Positions 10,385 through 22,041 of a DNA stretch of 64,000 bases are shown in pieces. The translations under genes were made by a program, and so were the position numbers. The DNA lies in assembly GCA_021234155.1 (NCBI GenBank), contig JAJEKV010000130.1, positions 1,097,962 through 1,161,961 on the forward strand. Direction: 5' to 3'. Source of the stretch: Isoetes taiwanensis (taxonomy: Eukaryota; Streptophyta; Lycopodiopsida; Isoetales; Isoetaceae). How positions within the stretch are numbered: position 1 is the first letter of the stretch; the number at the start of each line of letters is the position of its first letter. The notes beneath the pieces were generated by a model. That model was not told the DNA's origin. It saw only the letters and a list, made by a program, of their open reading frames with translations, and did no database searches.

Positions 10385-13300
10385 TCCTATATTGTAATGT
10401 TTTACTGTGTTGCATCCAGCCCTAGATTCAATGGCCACGATTTGATTGACGTAGTTGGACGATGAGGATTCAATTAAAACTCCAACCAAACAAGTTTTGT
10501 TACCCTATCAAGCCGATATTCGATGCCTACTTAGACACGGAGGTGAATATGGCGATGGATGTTGGTGCAACCTTTTGGCCATTGACCTCTGCCACCACAC
10601 CGGATTGCCTCAAAACAACTTCCGGGGATCCACTTTCGGTGGTGCTTCTTGATGAATTTTGGAATGCTATATCCAAAGATCTTGAGTAACTATTCTTTTG
10701 TGCATCCGAGGTTCAATCCACTACCTTATGTATGATTTTCTCACTTTGGCAGGCTTTGGCTTCTTGGTGATCATACCTTTAAATTTTCAGCCATACTACA
10801 AGGCATCAACCCATTGAGAGCAAATGGTGCAAACTATAGGGACTAGCGATGTGTGTATTCTTCCCTGAAGGAGTATTCCAAAGCTCTAAAGCTATGCTTA
10901 ACGAAGATATGAGGCCCCAATATAAAGAGAAGATTGAAGATGAGAAGAAACCAAAGATACCTGTTCTCATAAAGCCTCATAAAGTCGCCTTTTACAGTTC
11001 TAGTTATGCATTCATTTTGCAAAAATGCGCAAGATCATTTGTAGAAATTCGTAATAGGGATTGTTGATGGCAATATTACAAAAGGTTGTAACAATGTTTG
11101 CGGATAGATGTGCTTATTTCTCAAAATTAACAATTAATTTTATTGAAATTCGAACTTTGTTGTGGCATCAAGATTTAAATTTTAATAAATCTAATCTATG
11201 TACCCCATATAAGCTATTGGACATGATAATTTGAATTTGTGCATGATTGTTGGTTATGAATGTAGGATTTTAATCCAAATTATATAAGGTGCCTTTTGGG
11301 ACATTTTTTGTTTTGGGAGTTCCAAAGGGATATTTTCTTTGAAAGATGATCTAAGTGTATCATTTTGTTTTTCCACAATATAGATATAACTCTAAGGGAT
11401 GCTCCCATCGAGTCATTGCAAAAAGATGTACTTCATTGGCACGGCAGCTCACTAGCTCTATAGTAATGCCTTATATTGAAAAGTCATAAGAGGTGCTCTG
11501 CGGTTGTTCTCGGGGGTACTTCTTTTGCGGATGGGATTTGCTTAAATTGAATTTAATTGAAACATTTTTTAGAGGGAGATGTATAGTCATTATCCCTTAT
11601 ATTGAAACATTTATTAAAGGGATGTCGTATAATGCCATTATCGGGCTAGATTTTATTTTTAATGGGTTCGAGGGGGATGCTAAGGTGTTAAGGTAATATT
11701 TTGATGTTTGATTTTTTAATAGGTACAAGGGACATAATAGCATGACTAAGAAATTGTAAAACTATTGGAGCAGTCTCTTTTTCTCTTCAGAAGTTGTAGA
11801 ATTATGTAATGGATTGAACAATTGAATATATATAAAAAGATGAGTGTGAAATTCTATTTTCTAAAGGTAAATCCTATTTGCTATTTGAGGCTTTTTATTT
11901 TTTTCATCTTTCGGTTTATTTATGTTATAGAATTTATAAATTATCTTTGAATGGAGCATCCTATAACCGAATGGATAGTTGAGGAGAATTTGCAATTGTC
12001 TCAAAGCATAGGAATAGAAATTTCCTTGATAAGTTATAAAACTATCCTCCATATATTGAACGTGTATGTATTTTCGATATTATGATCGCATTTAAAGGCA
12101 TTGGTTTGAAAAGATAACGCTTCCAAACAAGATGAGCCAATTGCATATAATGGAAACAAGGTTATTCAAGATTAAAAAAGCACTTGAAATTATGTATCTA
12201 CAATACTTGAAAGTGTTGAGATTATTTGGTTTCCATTTGAGGCATTAATGATTGAAGTTATACTCGAATGTCGAGATGCTTTGCATGAAGGGCAGAGTTG
12301 TAGACTACTTTTTTCTTCATAATGTAGACATTAATTTGATAAAAGAGTGATTCCCATTGACAAGAGGCTGTATGAAATTGTAAGGAGCTAGAATGCGATA
12401 AATCAATAAATGGTCATAAGGGAAGCAAAATATTGCAACATCAAGTTGTTTGGACCAAATCATTCACCAAATTAAAATGTAAGACACGCTACTAAAGCCA
12501 TTGATTCTTTGACCATAAGTTATATAAAGACAAATTCAAATACCACTATTTTGTTGCATTGCACAAGCACATTTATTTGTTGAACATTGATCGTCCCTAT
12601 CTAGAAAAAGTGTACAAACATTAGGTCTCTATTTGTAGAGTATGAGAATGCTCTAATTGTTTGATGTAATTGTTTGATGCAGAATATATGGATTTCTTGC
12701 TCAATAGATTATACAATTTCTTGCTCTTCTTGATTCCTTATTTACATCGAGGTGATGTGCTGAAAAGCGTGAGCATACTTCAAAAATTAACCTCTTCAAA
12801 TGATTTAGAATCAAGGGGTAGAGTTAAGGATTAAGAATTTACTGACTTTTTCAAAGAATATGATTGAGGTGATATGTATATTTTGCCCTAAGGCTCGAAA
12901 TTTTCCATAATCAAACTCAATGACTTGCCCATTCCCACACTTAAATACAATTTCGAATGAAGACACATCCACTAATTAAGTTGGGGGTTTGGTTACATAT
13001 CCAAAGAACTTAGATTTCAAAACCAATGAATTGTTCACAATTGCCGCTTTTGGATCCTAATTGTTTCGAACTTGCAAGATGGCCCATTCTCTATTTGTTA
13101 ATCTCACCCTAAGTATACAATGGTGCTCTCTTTATAAGTACAATACATAACAATGGTGATTGCCACCATTCTAAGATACAAGGGTGGTCTTTATTAGGAC
13201 CGTAAATCATAAAGCCACCACCCAAAGTCCAAAGTGCTCTTCTCTCTTGAGGCGACCGTCATATGTCCTTGAGTTTACAAGTCTAAGTTTACAAGGATGA

Positions 13301-13696
13301 ACTTGCATTTAATAGCATTGAGGAATAATAACACTATTTGACATCTTCCACTTTGAACCACTATTAAGGTAAAAAAGAAAAGGAAAAGGTGTAAAAAGGT
13401 AAAGGTTACACCTTCATGATACAAGTGGTCCGCAAACACCATGTCAAATACATATTCACGTGGAGTTTTTAAAAGGCCATACCTTTTTTCAAAAAATGTG
13501 CCTTCCACCTTTTTCAAACCTTTTTGCCATATTATAAAATAGGAAGAGACTTTCAAAGAACTTTTCATTTCACAAGGCAAATGAAAGGCAACATAATCCT
13601 TCACACTGTGTTTCAACTTCCTCCGGCATTACACCATGTTTTAGTCCTCCACATGATATCCGGATAATGTGGTCTGGTTCCTTAGGGCATTCCTAG
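10385..13696 (+). mobile_element. Helitron-like insertion inside the LINE RT domain
   Basis: LINE homology breaks at A10384 and resumes just after 13697. The insert begins TCCTATATTGTAATGTTTTA and shortly after has GCATCCAGCCCTAGATTCAA, matching the family 5' end at 32081. It ends GGGCATTCCTAG (CTAG 13693-13696) followed by T. Flanks are A on the left and T on the right, as expected for Helitrons, which insert between A and T without target duplication. The 3.3-kb body is AT-rich with only short frames; no Rep or helicase is seen. The end hairpin is poor. Confidence 0.55.
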
Positions 13697-13722
13697 TATT
13701 TAAAGTACTCCAACCAACTGAT

Positions 13723-14450
13723 TGGCCTCCTAAAGCTCGATATTACAAAGGCTTTTGAGGCGGATTTGGAAGCCCAAATGGTGTTGAAAAATTGGGATTC
13801 TCATATTTGTTTTCCCTTATTTTGCAAAGATTAAAGAATTCTACAGAGGGCATTCTTATTAATGGAGAATGCAGTCCATTCAAGGATATGAAAAGAGATG
13901 GATTATCCCCTGGGTTGCCTCTTGCTCGTTTTTTGTTTCTAATTGTTAAGGAAAACCATCAATAGTAATTTAAAAATGGCAAGGAATCTTAACCTAATCA
14001 AAGGCCTTAGTCCTCCCCCTCCCCAGCCCCACAAGGGAGAATGAGATCTTGAATGTTCATTTTCCAGACGATACCTTTCTCTTTGTGCATCTGGAGGAAC
14101 AATCCATTCAGAACACTCAAGCTATCCTGGAGGACTTTGGTAAATGCTCAGGGTGCAAAATCAACCCCATCAAGACTAAGCTTATATCAAGGCATCAAGA
14201 GGAGGGTGAACAAGTAGCTTTATCTTTAGGATGTATATATCTCTCCCCTAGCACTAAGACCAAAATTCTTGGCATTTCTTATGCTATTAGAGTCAATGCT
14301 TGTGACCTCTGGGAGGACCTCATTGACAAGTTTTACAGGAAGGTTGATTCTCTTAATTCTAAGTTTCTGTCCAAGAATGGAAGAGCCATCCTGGCAAATT
14401 CGGTCATCCTCCTCTCAGGTTTACCAATCTTCAATTATCATGGCTCCTAA
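13723..14450 (+). pseudogene. LINE reverse transcriptase, catalytic part
   Basis: The RT resumes with LLKLDITKAFEADLEAQMV (from ~13728), then after frameshifts EGILINGECSPFKDMKRDGL followed by SPGLPLA (~13848-13925), corresponding to the LINE 'LINGE...GLRQGDPLSP' motif. The catalytic box at 14061-14072 is FPDD instead of the usual F/Y-A-D-D. It is followed by TFLFVHLEEQ, CKINPIKTKLI and GRAILANSVILLSGLPIFNY. The altered box and stops indicate an inactive enzyme. Confidence 0.8.
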
Positions 14451-15540
14451 GAAAGTACTTACCAAGATGCAAAGCATTATTGGAAGGTTCATTGCAGGGG
14501 GATCAAGTCGAAGGTGTTGGATTCCAATCTCTATGGAGGAATGTTGCAAGCAAAAAAGTAAGGGAGGATTGGGGGTGATTAATATTGAGAAGCAGGCCAT
14601 TGCTTTGGCTGCAAAATATTTCTTTAGGGCCTGCAACAACCAAATTAATCACCTTGTAAGTGGTCTCATTAATTATTATATTGAGAAATGCCACCCCTTT
14701 GGATGGAGAAACCTCAAGCTGCAGCTCCCTATAGTATATATTTTGATTTCACTGTCCCCTCCTCCACACCCTTGATCATCAAGAAGTGGATCAGAGCTTG
14801 GGTTAAGATCAAAGGTATATATACATTCAGTATCAGCCAATTTTTTGGAGCCCCTCATTGATTCTAGATGATCCCAACATGTGCTTGGCTACTAACTTCC
14901 CTAAGTTAACCAAGCAATGGACTAATAGAGGCATAATCTACATTAGGGATCATCCATAATTTTAAATATCATGAGTCTGTTCTCAGGGATCTGGGTGATA
15001 ATTCCAAGCAGTTGTTCAATAGTATTTCCCTGAAATTGGCAGTTGGAGATTGGCATAACTCTGATGAATTTTGGCATATTAATGGTTTTTGTGGTTACAG
15101 GATCAACTTGGCTTACAGGTACCTTAGTAGGAATCAAAATATTTCCATTCATACCAAATGGAACATTGAGCGAGAGAGGGCTATCAGGAACTTAATTTTT
15201 ATGTGGCAGAGCCCCATCCATCCGAAAATCAAAGCTTTTATGTGGCAGTTCTGGCATAGAGCCCTTGCTACCAACAAGAAGAGATGGAGGTTAAATATGT
15301 CTAATTCTGATATTTGTATTAGGTGTGTGCAGGACTAGGAAAATGAAGAACATCTCTTGAAAAATTGTCTTTGGGCAGAATGGACACTGGAATTAGCTGA
15401 AACTGAGCTAAATATTCCTGATCTAGCCAATATGCAAGCCATTGACCTCTTTTTCCCAGCCAACCCAGTAGAATGGCGGAGGTACATTCTCCTATGGAGA
15501 ATTTGGAAGGGGAGAAATGCTTTAATCTTCAAGGACGCTA
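14440..15540 (+). pseudogene. LINE ORF2 C-terminal region (zf-RVT-like)
   Basis: Plus-strand pieces contain APKKVLTKMQSIIGRFIAGG, ISMEECCKQKSKGGLGVINI, WNIERERAIRNLIFMWQSPI, HPKIKAFMWQFWHRALATNK, then a C-x-x-C ... H-L-x-x-x-C pattern (ICIRCVQD, stop at 15336, EEHLLKNCLWAEW) and RIWKGRNALIFKD. This is the typical C-terminal zinc-binding-like region of plant L1 ORF2. It ends abruptly at ~15535 next to a Helitron-like 5' terminus. Confidence 0.8.
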
Positions 15541-15558
15541 TAACATTATAATATAAGA
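15533..15558 (-). mobile_element. Helitron-like 5' terminus abutting the LINE
   Basis: On the minus strand the sequence starts A|TCTTATATTATAATGTTATA and continues GCGT, 1 mismatch over ~24 bases to the 5' end of the element at 32081. The conserved subterminal AGCCCTAATTTG block is absent; LINE coding sequence follows at once. If real, the partner 3' end could be the minus-strand CTAG at 4340. Confidence 0.45.
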
Positions 15559-16900
15559 TAGGCAAACCAATTTTTGAATTGCTTCAATAATATAAAAGCA
15601 CTTTCCATAATTTCCTTACCACAAATAAACTAGAATTCTAGAGTACACTTTAAATCCTCTCTGAAAATATATGCCAGTATCGCATTAAGAAGAATGTAAA
15701 TAATTCTCCTATATAACCTGGAAACAAGTAGAAATTAAGTTAAGAGCTTAAATAAAACTTGGCTATATAACATAAAAAACATAAAGGACTGTGATGTTTT
15801 ATGGTTTACACTTAGATTTAGCCTCTGGCCTCTTTCTTTTCGAGAGGTCACAACTAGCTTGTGATATGTCTGTTCCAATTTATCCATGTTTATTTAATGG
15901 TTGATGGATGCTCTAGTGTATTCCCAGCCGCAGGATGCAAGAATATTCCCTCGGATATTCCCTCTAGGAGCAGTGCAGCCGTACACGTCCGAGATGGGGT
16001 CAAACGCTTAGTTGGCCCTATTCTTTAGGGCCCTTGACAACCATTGCACAAGCAATTAATATTGCATTGACCCCAGATTAGAAGAGGGCCTGAAATAGGC
16101 AGCAATCTGAAAATAGAAGAAAGGCTAAGATAAACTTTCTATGTTTGCTACCACAAACACGAGGCACACGCTTGCGCCTACCAAAAGGGCTGCACCAACC
16201 GAACTCCCTACCTTCTGCTGCATCCAGGCTGCTGCAACTACAAGTGAAATGAGGAAAATGATCGGGGATTCGAACCCCCAAGAAGCAATATAATGCATTC
16301 GCCTCTAAAGGGCAGGGGCTATTCCCATGCACATGCACATGCAATCACACGATGATTTTCCCTTTATTTTTTCAAATTTTCAGTTCTTTTTTTTTCCGCG
16401 ATCCAATCATATGAAGCCACAAAACACACCAAAATCTGGTTTTTCCAATCGTGAAACACTTTTTTTTCTCACCGCAATCCATTTCCACATCCCTTTTGAT
16501 TTTTTATTTCCTTTTCTGATGCATAACACCCGTAGCACACAAAGGACACACAGAAAGAAAGCAAAGCAAAGAATCATACAAGCATACCAGTATCTAGTAT
16601 GTTGTTCATAAAAGATTGTATGCCCCACGATAAGAAGAGCCAGAAGATTCATATCGCCCGATATGCCGGGCGCCATCTCTAGTGACCTCCACCTCTTCCC
16701 ACTCCATGTGGGAAACGACCCTCCTCCAATGCCGAAAACAAAGCGGCCAAGTCAAGCATCCTAAAAACAATGGACAGAGGCCGCCACCCAAGCAAGAGTA
16801 TTAATGTTAATAACAATGCTTGAGACCACTTCTAGAGCAACTCGACACGCCCCCGCTCGAGAGAATGCAACAGAGAGGGCATTGCATTATGAATTACGCC
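15559..16900. other. Intergenic, no gene recognised
   Basis: AT-rich with T-runs near 16360-16510. An isolated tRNA T-arm-like stretch (GGGGGTTCGAATCCCCG, minus strand, ~16263-16279) is present without a complete cloverleaf. Short overlapping frames show no protein-like series. Confidence 0.4.
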
Positions 16901-16904
16901 ATGG

Positions 16905-18220
16905 ATACTTGGTCGGGAGTAATAGGGCCCATGAGAGGGAAGATAGATGAGGCCTCTTCATCATTGTCAATGTTAATCACGCTATCCCCGACAGTTGGCC
17001 TCATCCCGACAACTCCAACAGCAATCTCCATCCCTACAGTCCCATTACCACGTTCCATCTCTAGTCCAGGCATAAAGAAATAACTGCAAACAAAGATGCA
17101 ACATCAAAACAAAGAGAAACATATGTACAAAACCTGCAGGCAGCCCCCCTACAACCACAGGTCAACCAACTGCCATTGTGTAATCCGTGGTGTCAAGAGG
17201 TATGAAATCAGTCCCAGGCATGTCCACGACAGCCTGAGGCCTGAAATCATCATCCTCCCCTTCCACGAAGTTCTCATCCATATCTCCAGGCGTGGCAGCC
17301 TCATCCCAATATTGTTTTCTACCCTTTCCAATCCGCTGAATGGGTTCCATCCTAGCCGAGATGCCATACGGCACACACCTCACATCACTTGGCAATGTGA
17401 CTTTGGGGTTTAGTGTCAGGTGCCAGGCGGCCTTCACCCTATGCTCAGATATAAATGCTATGTTAGAAGGAAGGATCCAGCTTACCAGTTCTAAGCATCC
17501 TAGTGACTGTGTACACAAGGCTAGAACTCAGCTGCCTTCCCCCATGATAGTTCACAAAATGAAGGGCTCTTCCCAAGAGGTTCCTGAAACTACCACATGC
17601 TTGATGCCCCCTGCACCATAGAGCAAGTACAGGTCCTTGCCCATCTCCAACTTGCGCTCAGACACATTCTTTGTGTGCAGCTTGAAGTGTGGCTTCCCCA
17701 TATCCTTCAAGCAATACCCTATTAGCCCCTCGAAACAATGGAGCTTGCTATTCTTTAACGCCTTACAAACAAGAACAATCCCCATAGGCTTCTTACCTCC
17801 CCACCCAAACCTCCGCTTCATGGCCAAATTCACAACTCTAGGGGACTTGAGTAAGCCTAAAAGACACACCGGTAATGCGGTGATCTAGTCTCCACGCCTC
17901 CTCTCACGCCCGAAAGACTAAACATAGTCCTTCCTCACGTAAATTAAGGAGCAAGTCACGTAACTCGGGGTGCATCCATGCCTACCACACCCGATTGTCA
18001 CCTCACGAGGAGCGCCGAGGTCCCGTGGCTTGCCAAGGAAGCAAGCGCCCGTGTACTCCGCAGTCGCCATGATCGGCCAGGTCCACCGCGACCTGCCTTG
18101 CTCTACCGCGACGTTCCATCCGGGCGTAACCGATCTCTCTTACCTCCAACAGGCCCTGAGCCGCCAAGGGCCCATTATTGCCAGGCGTAAGCCAAAAAGT
18201 GGAGCCGAGCATCACCCATA
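16905..18220 (-). pseudogene. HUH-type Rep (Replitron-like) pseudogene
   Basis: The minus strand carries a frameshifted but ordered series. At ~18075-18130 there is NVAVEQG followed by MATAEY, where a HUH Rep would have its HxH/HxQ core; the histidines are not seen. At 17552-17869 comes KPMGIVLVCKALKN, then EGLIGYCLKDMGKPHFKLHT (YCLK fits the YxxK nickase motif, Tyr at 17714-17716), then MGKDLYLLYGAGGIK. After two frame changes come ALHFVNYHGGRQL, VTRMLRTGKL, and RVKAAWHLTL with VTLPSDVRCV (to ~17345), then an acidic tail ending at 17162 and a further open stretch to 16905. I know this order from Replitron-type Rep proteins of green algae and some land plants. Family assignment is from memory. 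Confidence 0.45.
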
Positions 18221-18252
18221 TTAACCACTTTCAAAATAGACGATGTAATGCA

Positions 18253-18786
18253 TCAAGGGTACGCCATCAAGCGGCAAGAATCGGTTTTCCGCAGCAGAAT
18301 CCGATAGGGGACTAAAGGTTTCACCCAAGTGCCCGTGCCAAAAATGCCTTTTCCACTGCCCAAGTCATTCCGTGTCGCCAAAGAGACGGCCAGGGCCCCA
18401 AACCTCGACCCCCTGCGAAGGACATGCTCGACCGGCCCAAAACAGATGTGACTGATGGCCCCAATCATAGAGTCTTCACCGTGGACTTGTTTCAAGATAG
18501 GGGTTTTGGATGTTGCTCTAGATATAAAATCATATGGAAGGGGGTCAAATATTCCTATCATGAACTTGTATACTAGGGGTTTTTTCACTACCCTATACAC
18601 GCGGATAGCATGTGTTGTATAAAGAAGGTGTCTCCCTCGGGGTTCATTGCAAAAAGGAGGTGAGAAGAGGGTGGTGACATCGGTTGGACAGGGTAGAATA
18701 TGGCCCATGAAGCACCTCTTAGTACAGATTTCTATCGTCTTCAAGTTGCTCCGGTAGCTTGGAACAAGTTGGAGAGCGTTGCACAT
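18253..18786 (-). other. Open frame upstream of the Rep remnant, unrecognised
   Basis: A 177-codon minus-strand frame that begins MCNALQLVPSYRSNLKTIEI and ends in ...LRKTDSCRLMAYP. I recognise no domain. It lies directly upstream of and in the same orientation as the Rep remnant, so it could be its N-terminal part or element leader. Confidence 0.25.
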
Positions 18787-19890
18787 GACATTGGCATTAG
18801 GTTGTCCGTGTGTGAAGAGGGTGTAATCGTTGTGATAGCATGACCACTACATTGTAATGAACCCAATTATAAATGTGACTTCTTGATTTTTATTGGAGTC
18901 TGTGATTTCTTGTCTACGCATCCCAGAAGAAAGTTCGAAATGTCTTGTTAAAGAGATTCACCTCACACGAAAAAATTTGTATTTTCAATGACTTGACTCG
19001 CATTCGAGAAAAAAGGGGTGAAATGTCTTCGTGTAGGGACCAAACCTCATACGAAAAAACTCGTCTTTTCAATAATTAACTAGAGCAAGAAAGCTTCACC
19101 ACGTCCAAAAAAAAAAAAAAACAATAAAACCGGACATAACTAGCCTAGACAACAACCTTACTAGCAACTCCCATAACTAGCAATGCTGGGCATCAATTTT
19201 AGTTCTCGAATATGATGACCCTGAAGGGTTGGTGTCATCCATGCCTTTAAATGCTTCACCCACCCAAATTGATGAGCTAAGTTGATATTTGGAATCCCGA
19301 ATAATAGCCCCTCCTCTGCATATGCAATCATCCCCAATGCTTCAAATATCCCAAAAATTAATCTAACTTATAATAAATGTGGAAAAAACCCATAAACCCA
19401 TTTGAAGAAACCCTTGGCAAAAACTTCTCCCATCCTGCAGAATTGGGAGAGAAGTGCTTTCCATTTTCATAATTTTAAATTGGTGGCCATTTCAATTAGC
19501 AATCTATAAATTGCCATTGCCTTTCTATGTATTTTTTTTGTACACACTATTCCGTTTGGATTCTCCATTGGTGTTGCATTATGAGAATATGGCATTTGCA
19601 TATGAAGCTACACTAATAGGAAACCCTAGTTTTGGCTTTTGCAAAATTGAGAAATATTTGAGAAGAATTAATATTGGATTATGTATACATCAAATTAACA
19701 TCAGATTTGAAAGCAATTCACATTAAATTACTAGAATACTCTTCTTATTTAGAAATGGACACATTCAAATCAACAAAAACAAAACGGGTCGTCTGGACCA
19801 AGCATGACCTTCAAAATATAATGTGCAACACTGGAGGATGAAACACTACCTTCCCTTAAGAAAAACTAACGTTAATATTTAATATCATTT
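18787..19890. other. Intergenic with short direct repeats and an A-run
   Basis: CCTCACACGAAAAAATTTGT (~18961) is repeated in altered form as CCTCATACGAAAAAACTCGT (~19046). An A15 run lies at ~19107-19121. A Helitron-like end is listed separately. No gene is seen. Confidence 0.5.
19177..19202 (+). mobile_element. Helitron-like 3' terminus (TTAG variant)
   Basis: CTAGCAATGCTGGGCATCAA followed by TTTTAG and T aligns base for base with the minus-strand end at 4340 (CAGCAACGCTGGGCATTGTA, then ACTAG|T). The final four bases are TTAG rather than CTAG and the hairpin is partly degraded. No 5' end was matched upstream. Confidence 0.35.
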
Positions 19891-20448
19891 TCATTTATCT
19901 AAACATAATATAAGGCGACAAGAAATAGCAACAAACAAGGAGAACCCAAACAACACGATAGCGCTGGTCGTTAAAAAAGCATCCTTTGGAATTCTCATTC
20001 TCTTGTCTCGTGGACGTTTTTCTCGAATTTCATCTATATTGAACCCTTCACCCTGTTCTTCAAGTTTATCAAGAGCATCATGTATTGCCGTTATATTTGC
20101 CTTCTCATTGTAAATTCCTCGTTCTAAATCTTTCTTAACTTTTAGCTTGTACCACACCCCGACCATTGTTGTAAAAGATGAAACGAGAGATAGAATCATG
20201 GGAATCCAAAAAAACTTGCATTCTATCCTGGTAGTTTGAGCGATCGCAGTTGATGATTACCCTTGGAAAACAAAATACAACCCTAGTAGTTGGTAAATTT
20301 CATTCGTAGTGCCACCCAAGTTCTCTTCTTTATGCTCTATGCGTTGGGCAAGTAGTTTCTCTTCCTTCTTCCACCGATCATGTCGTAATTTTAGGCAAGC
20401 ATTTGTCTCAATTTCAAGCAAGACATCTCGCCCTTGATGAGTGGACAT
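19891..20448 (-). pseudogene. Uncharacterised plant membrane protein, one in-frame stop
   Basis: From ATG 20448 (preceded by CCAATAG, a possible splice acceptor) the frame reads MSTHQGRDVLLEIETNACLK, a charged coiled-coil-like stretch (KKEEKLLAQRIEHKEEN), then IYQLLGLYFVFQG and a TAA stop (20257-20259). The same frame continues AIAQTTRIECKFFWIPMILS into a membrane segment, a charged loop (KVKKDLERGIYNEKANITAI), then a second strong membrane segment (TTSAIVLFGFSLFVAISC) and a true stop at 19891. The preserved frame on both sides suggests one recent stop mutation in a 2-3-TM protein of ~185 residues. I recall similar unnamed plant proteins but no function. Confidence 0.5.
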
Positions 20449-20944
20449 CTATTGGATGAAACAAATAGATAATTTTAAGCCGAAGAAAGAAAAAAGCTTG
20501 GAAATCATATTCATGAATAAATCATGCTTACTAATTACTAAGCCTTATTGGCATAAGATGTTCCTGTTTTGTAGCCAGTTAAACTAAATGTGGAGTAATC
20601 ATGCAAAAAACTTATTTTTCTAATAGCTTTCGGGCCTTACGTTAAGCTACAGTTTTCTAGCCACACAAAAATTCTTCTGTTCAGTGCAATATCATAACTA
20701 CCTTGAAATAAGTCGTAAATACGTTGAGGATGCGCAGATCCTCTGCGACCTTCTCCTCCTGCTCTCTTCGGGCTTCCTTCCGTCTGCTCTTGGCCTTATG
20801 TAGAGTCCTCCATTATTTTATCTACGACGTGGTCAGCATTATTTTTACTAATACGACTTAGTCCAGATGAGCTGCCGTTGCTGTTTGTTTATTTGTTTAA
20901 ACAGGCCATGCTGAACATCTTTTATCTCATATGATAATGTTTTA

Positions 20945-21215
20945 GGGTCGTGGATCCAGCCCGACAAAATAATGTTTTACGACCAGCAAGCAGAGCGGAG
21001 CAGTGCAAGGCTGACAAAATACAGAGAAGAAAATGTAGAGAGATGCCTTAGCTCAAAATCTTCTATTATAAATTTTTAGTGTAAGTGTTGGACCCAGCCC
21101 GACAAAATAATGTTTTACGACCAGCAAGCAGAGCGGAGCAGTGTAGAGAGATGCCTTATAGCTCAAAATCTTCTATTATAAATTTTTAGTGTAAGTGTTG
21201 GACCCAGCCCTAAAT
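20945..21215 (+). repeat. Tandem duplication of Helitron-like 5' ends
   Basis: GACCCAGCCCGACAAAATAA and the following ~30 bp (GCAAGCAGAGCGGAGCAGTG) occur at ~20952-21005 and ~21091-21142. The block GCTCAAAATCTTCTATTATA with TTTTTAGTGTAAGTGTTGGA occurs at 21051 and 21161. Each block carries a TC-starting end (20925, 21059, 21169); only the last is followed by the full CCCTAAATTGGGCGGCTAGG subterminal motif. Confidence 0.8.
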
Positions 21216-22041
21216 TGGGCGGCTAGGATTCAGTCACGCCTAAATCGGATGGTGAGGATTTGATCTCCTTTCAATCATGCCACTAAACTAATCTAGGGTT
21301 CCGTTCAAAGTTTGTTCTTCAGTGCCGGAAGGTTTTTTATTTCTTCACTGTGCCGCTATTTCTTTAGCGGTGTTTCAGGTTTCCCAAAGCACTGTAAGCA
21401 GAGATTTGAAATGAATTTGAGATATCCTTGAGTTAAAATTATATATAGTATCCAGCACTCACCGACGCTCAACATGTGACTGTCCCTCCGTGATTTCCAT
21501 ACTTGCATTGGCCCTAAAGAGCTGGTGTATTGATCTTGAATCTGATGCAATGTCATAACAGCGTGGCTGTTTCTAGAGCTCCTGCAAAATGGAAAAAATA
21601 GTCGGATGGGCTCTACACAGGTCTGGCTCCTGCATCGCATCTCTATTTTTATGGGTTGGCTCATGCATTCATATCTTTATTTTGTGGATACAGATGTCAT
21701 TGCTCTGCCTTTCTTTCTATATACGTTACAGTATTGGTTTTTGGATTGTAGACCATGTTTCATGATCCGGATGCTGCAAGGAGAGCTTTTGTGGAATCGA
21801 TTCTGATAGATGGTTTCTGCAATAGAGCTCTGATCATTTTCGTAGTGGCCTTAGCAGGACCAGCCGATGTTAAGGAAAGGAATGGGCTTAACCGAGTTTT
21901 TCTGTTTTAGGGTATGGAAGCTCTCTAAACTCTTTACATAACGGTTTTTGCATGACAAATCCAGCATTAAAAGCTCTATCATGCCCAAAAGCTCGAATGT
22001 TTCAATCCAGTTCTTCCTGGCTCATGTATTTTTTGCTACAA

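Larger units (their letters stand above)
6040..15540 (+). mobile_element. Decayed L1-type LINE, interrupted by a Helitron-like insertion
   Basis: The parts lie in canonical L1 order: leader, DUF4283-like ORF1, then ORF2 endonuclease, reverse transcriptase and C-terminal Cys/His region. All are on the plus strand but broken by many stops and frameshifts. Without the 10385-13696 insertion the element is ~6.2 kb, a normal length for a plant L1. The 5' limit is approximate. The 3' end is cut within the C-terminal coding region, with no poly(A). Confidence 0.85.

Noticed and set aside
16263-16279. tRNA T-arm-like GGGGGTTCGAATCCCCG (minus strand)
   Set aside because: No acceptor stem, D-arm or A box at proper spacing; an isolated B-box-like match, too weak for a tRNA or SINE call.
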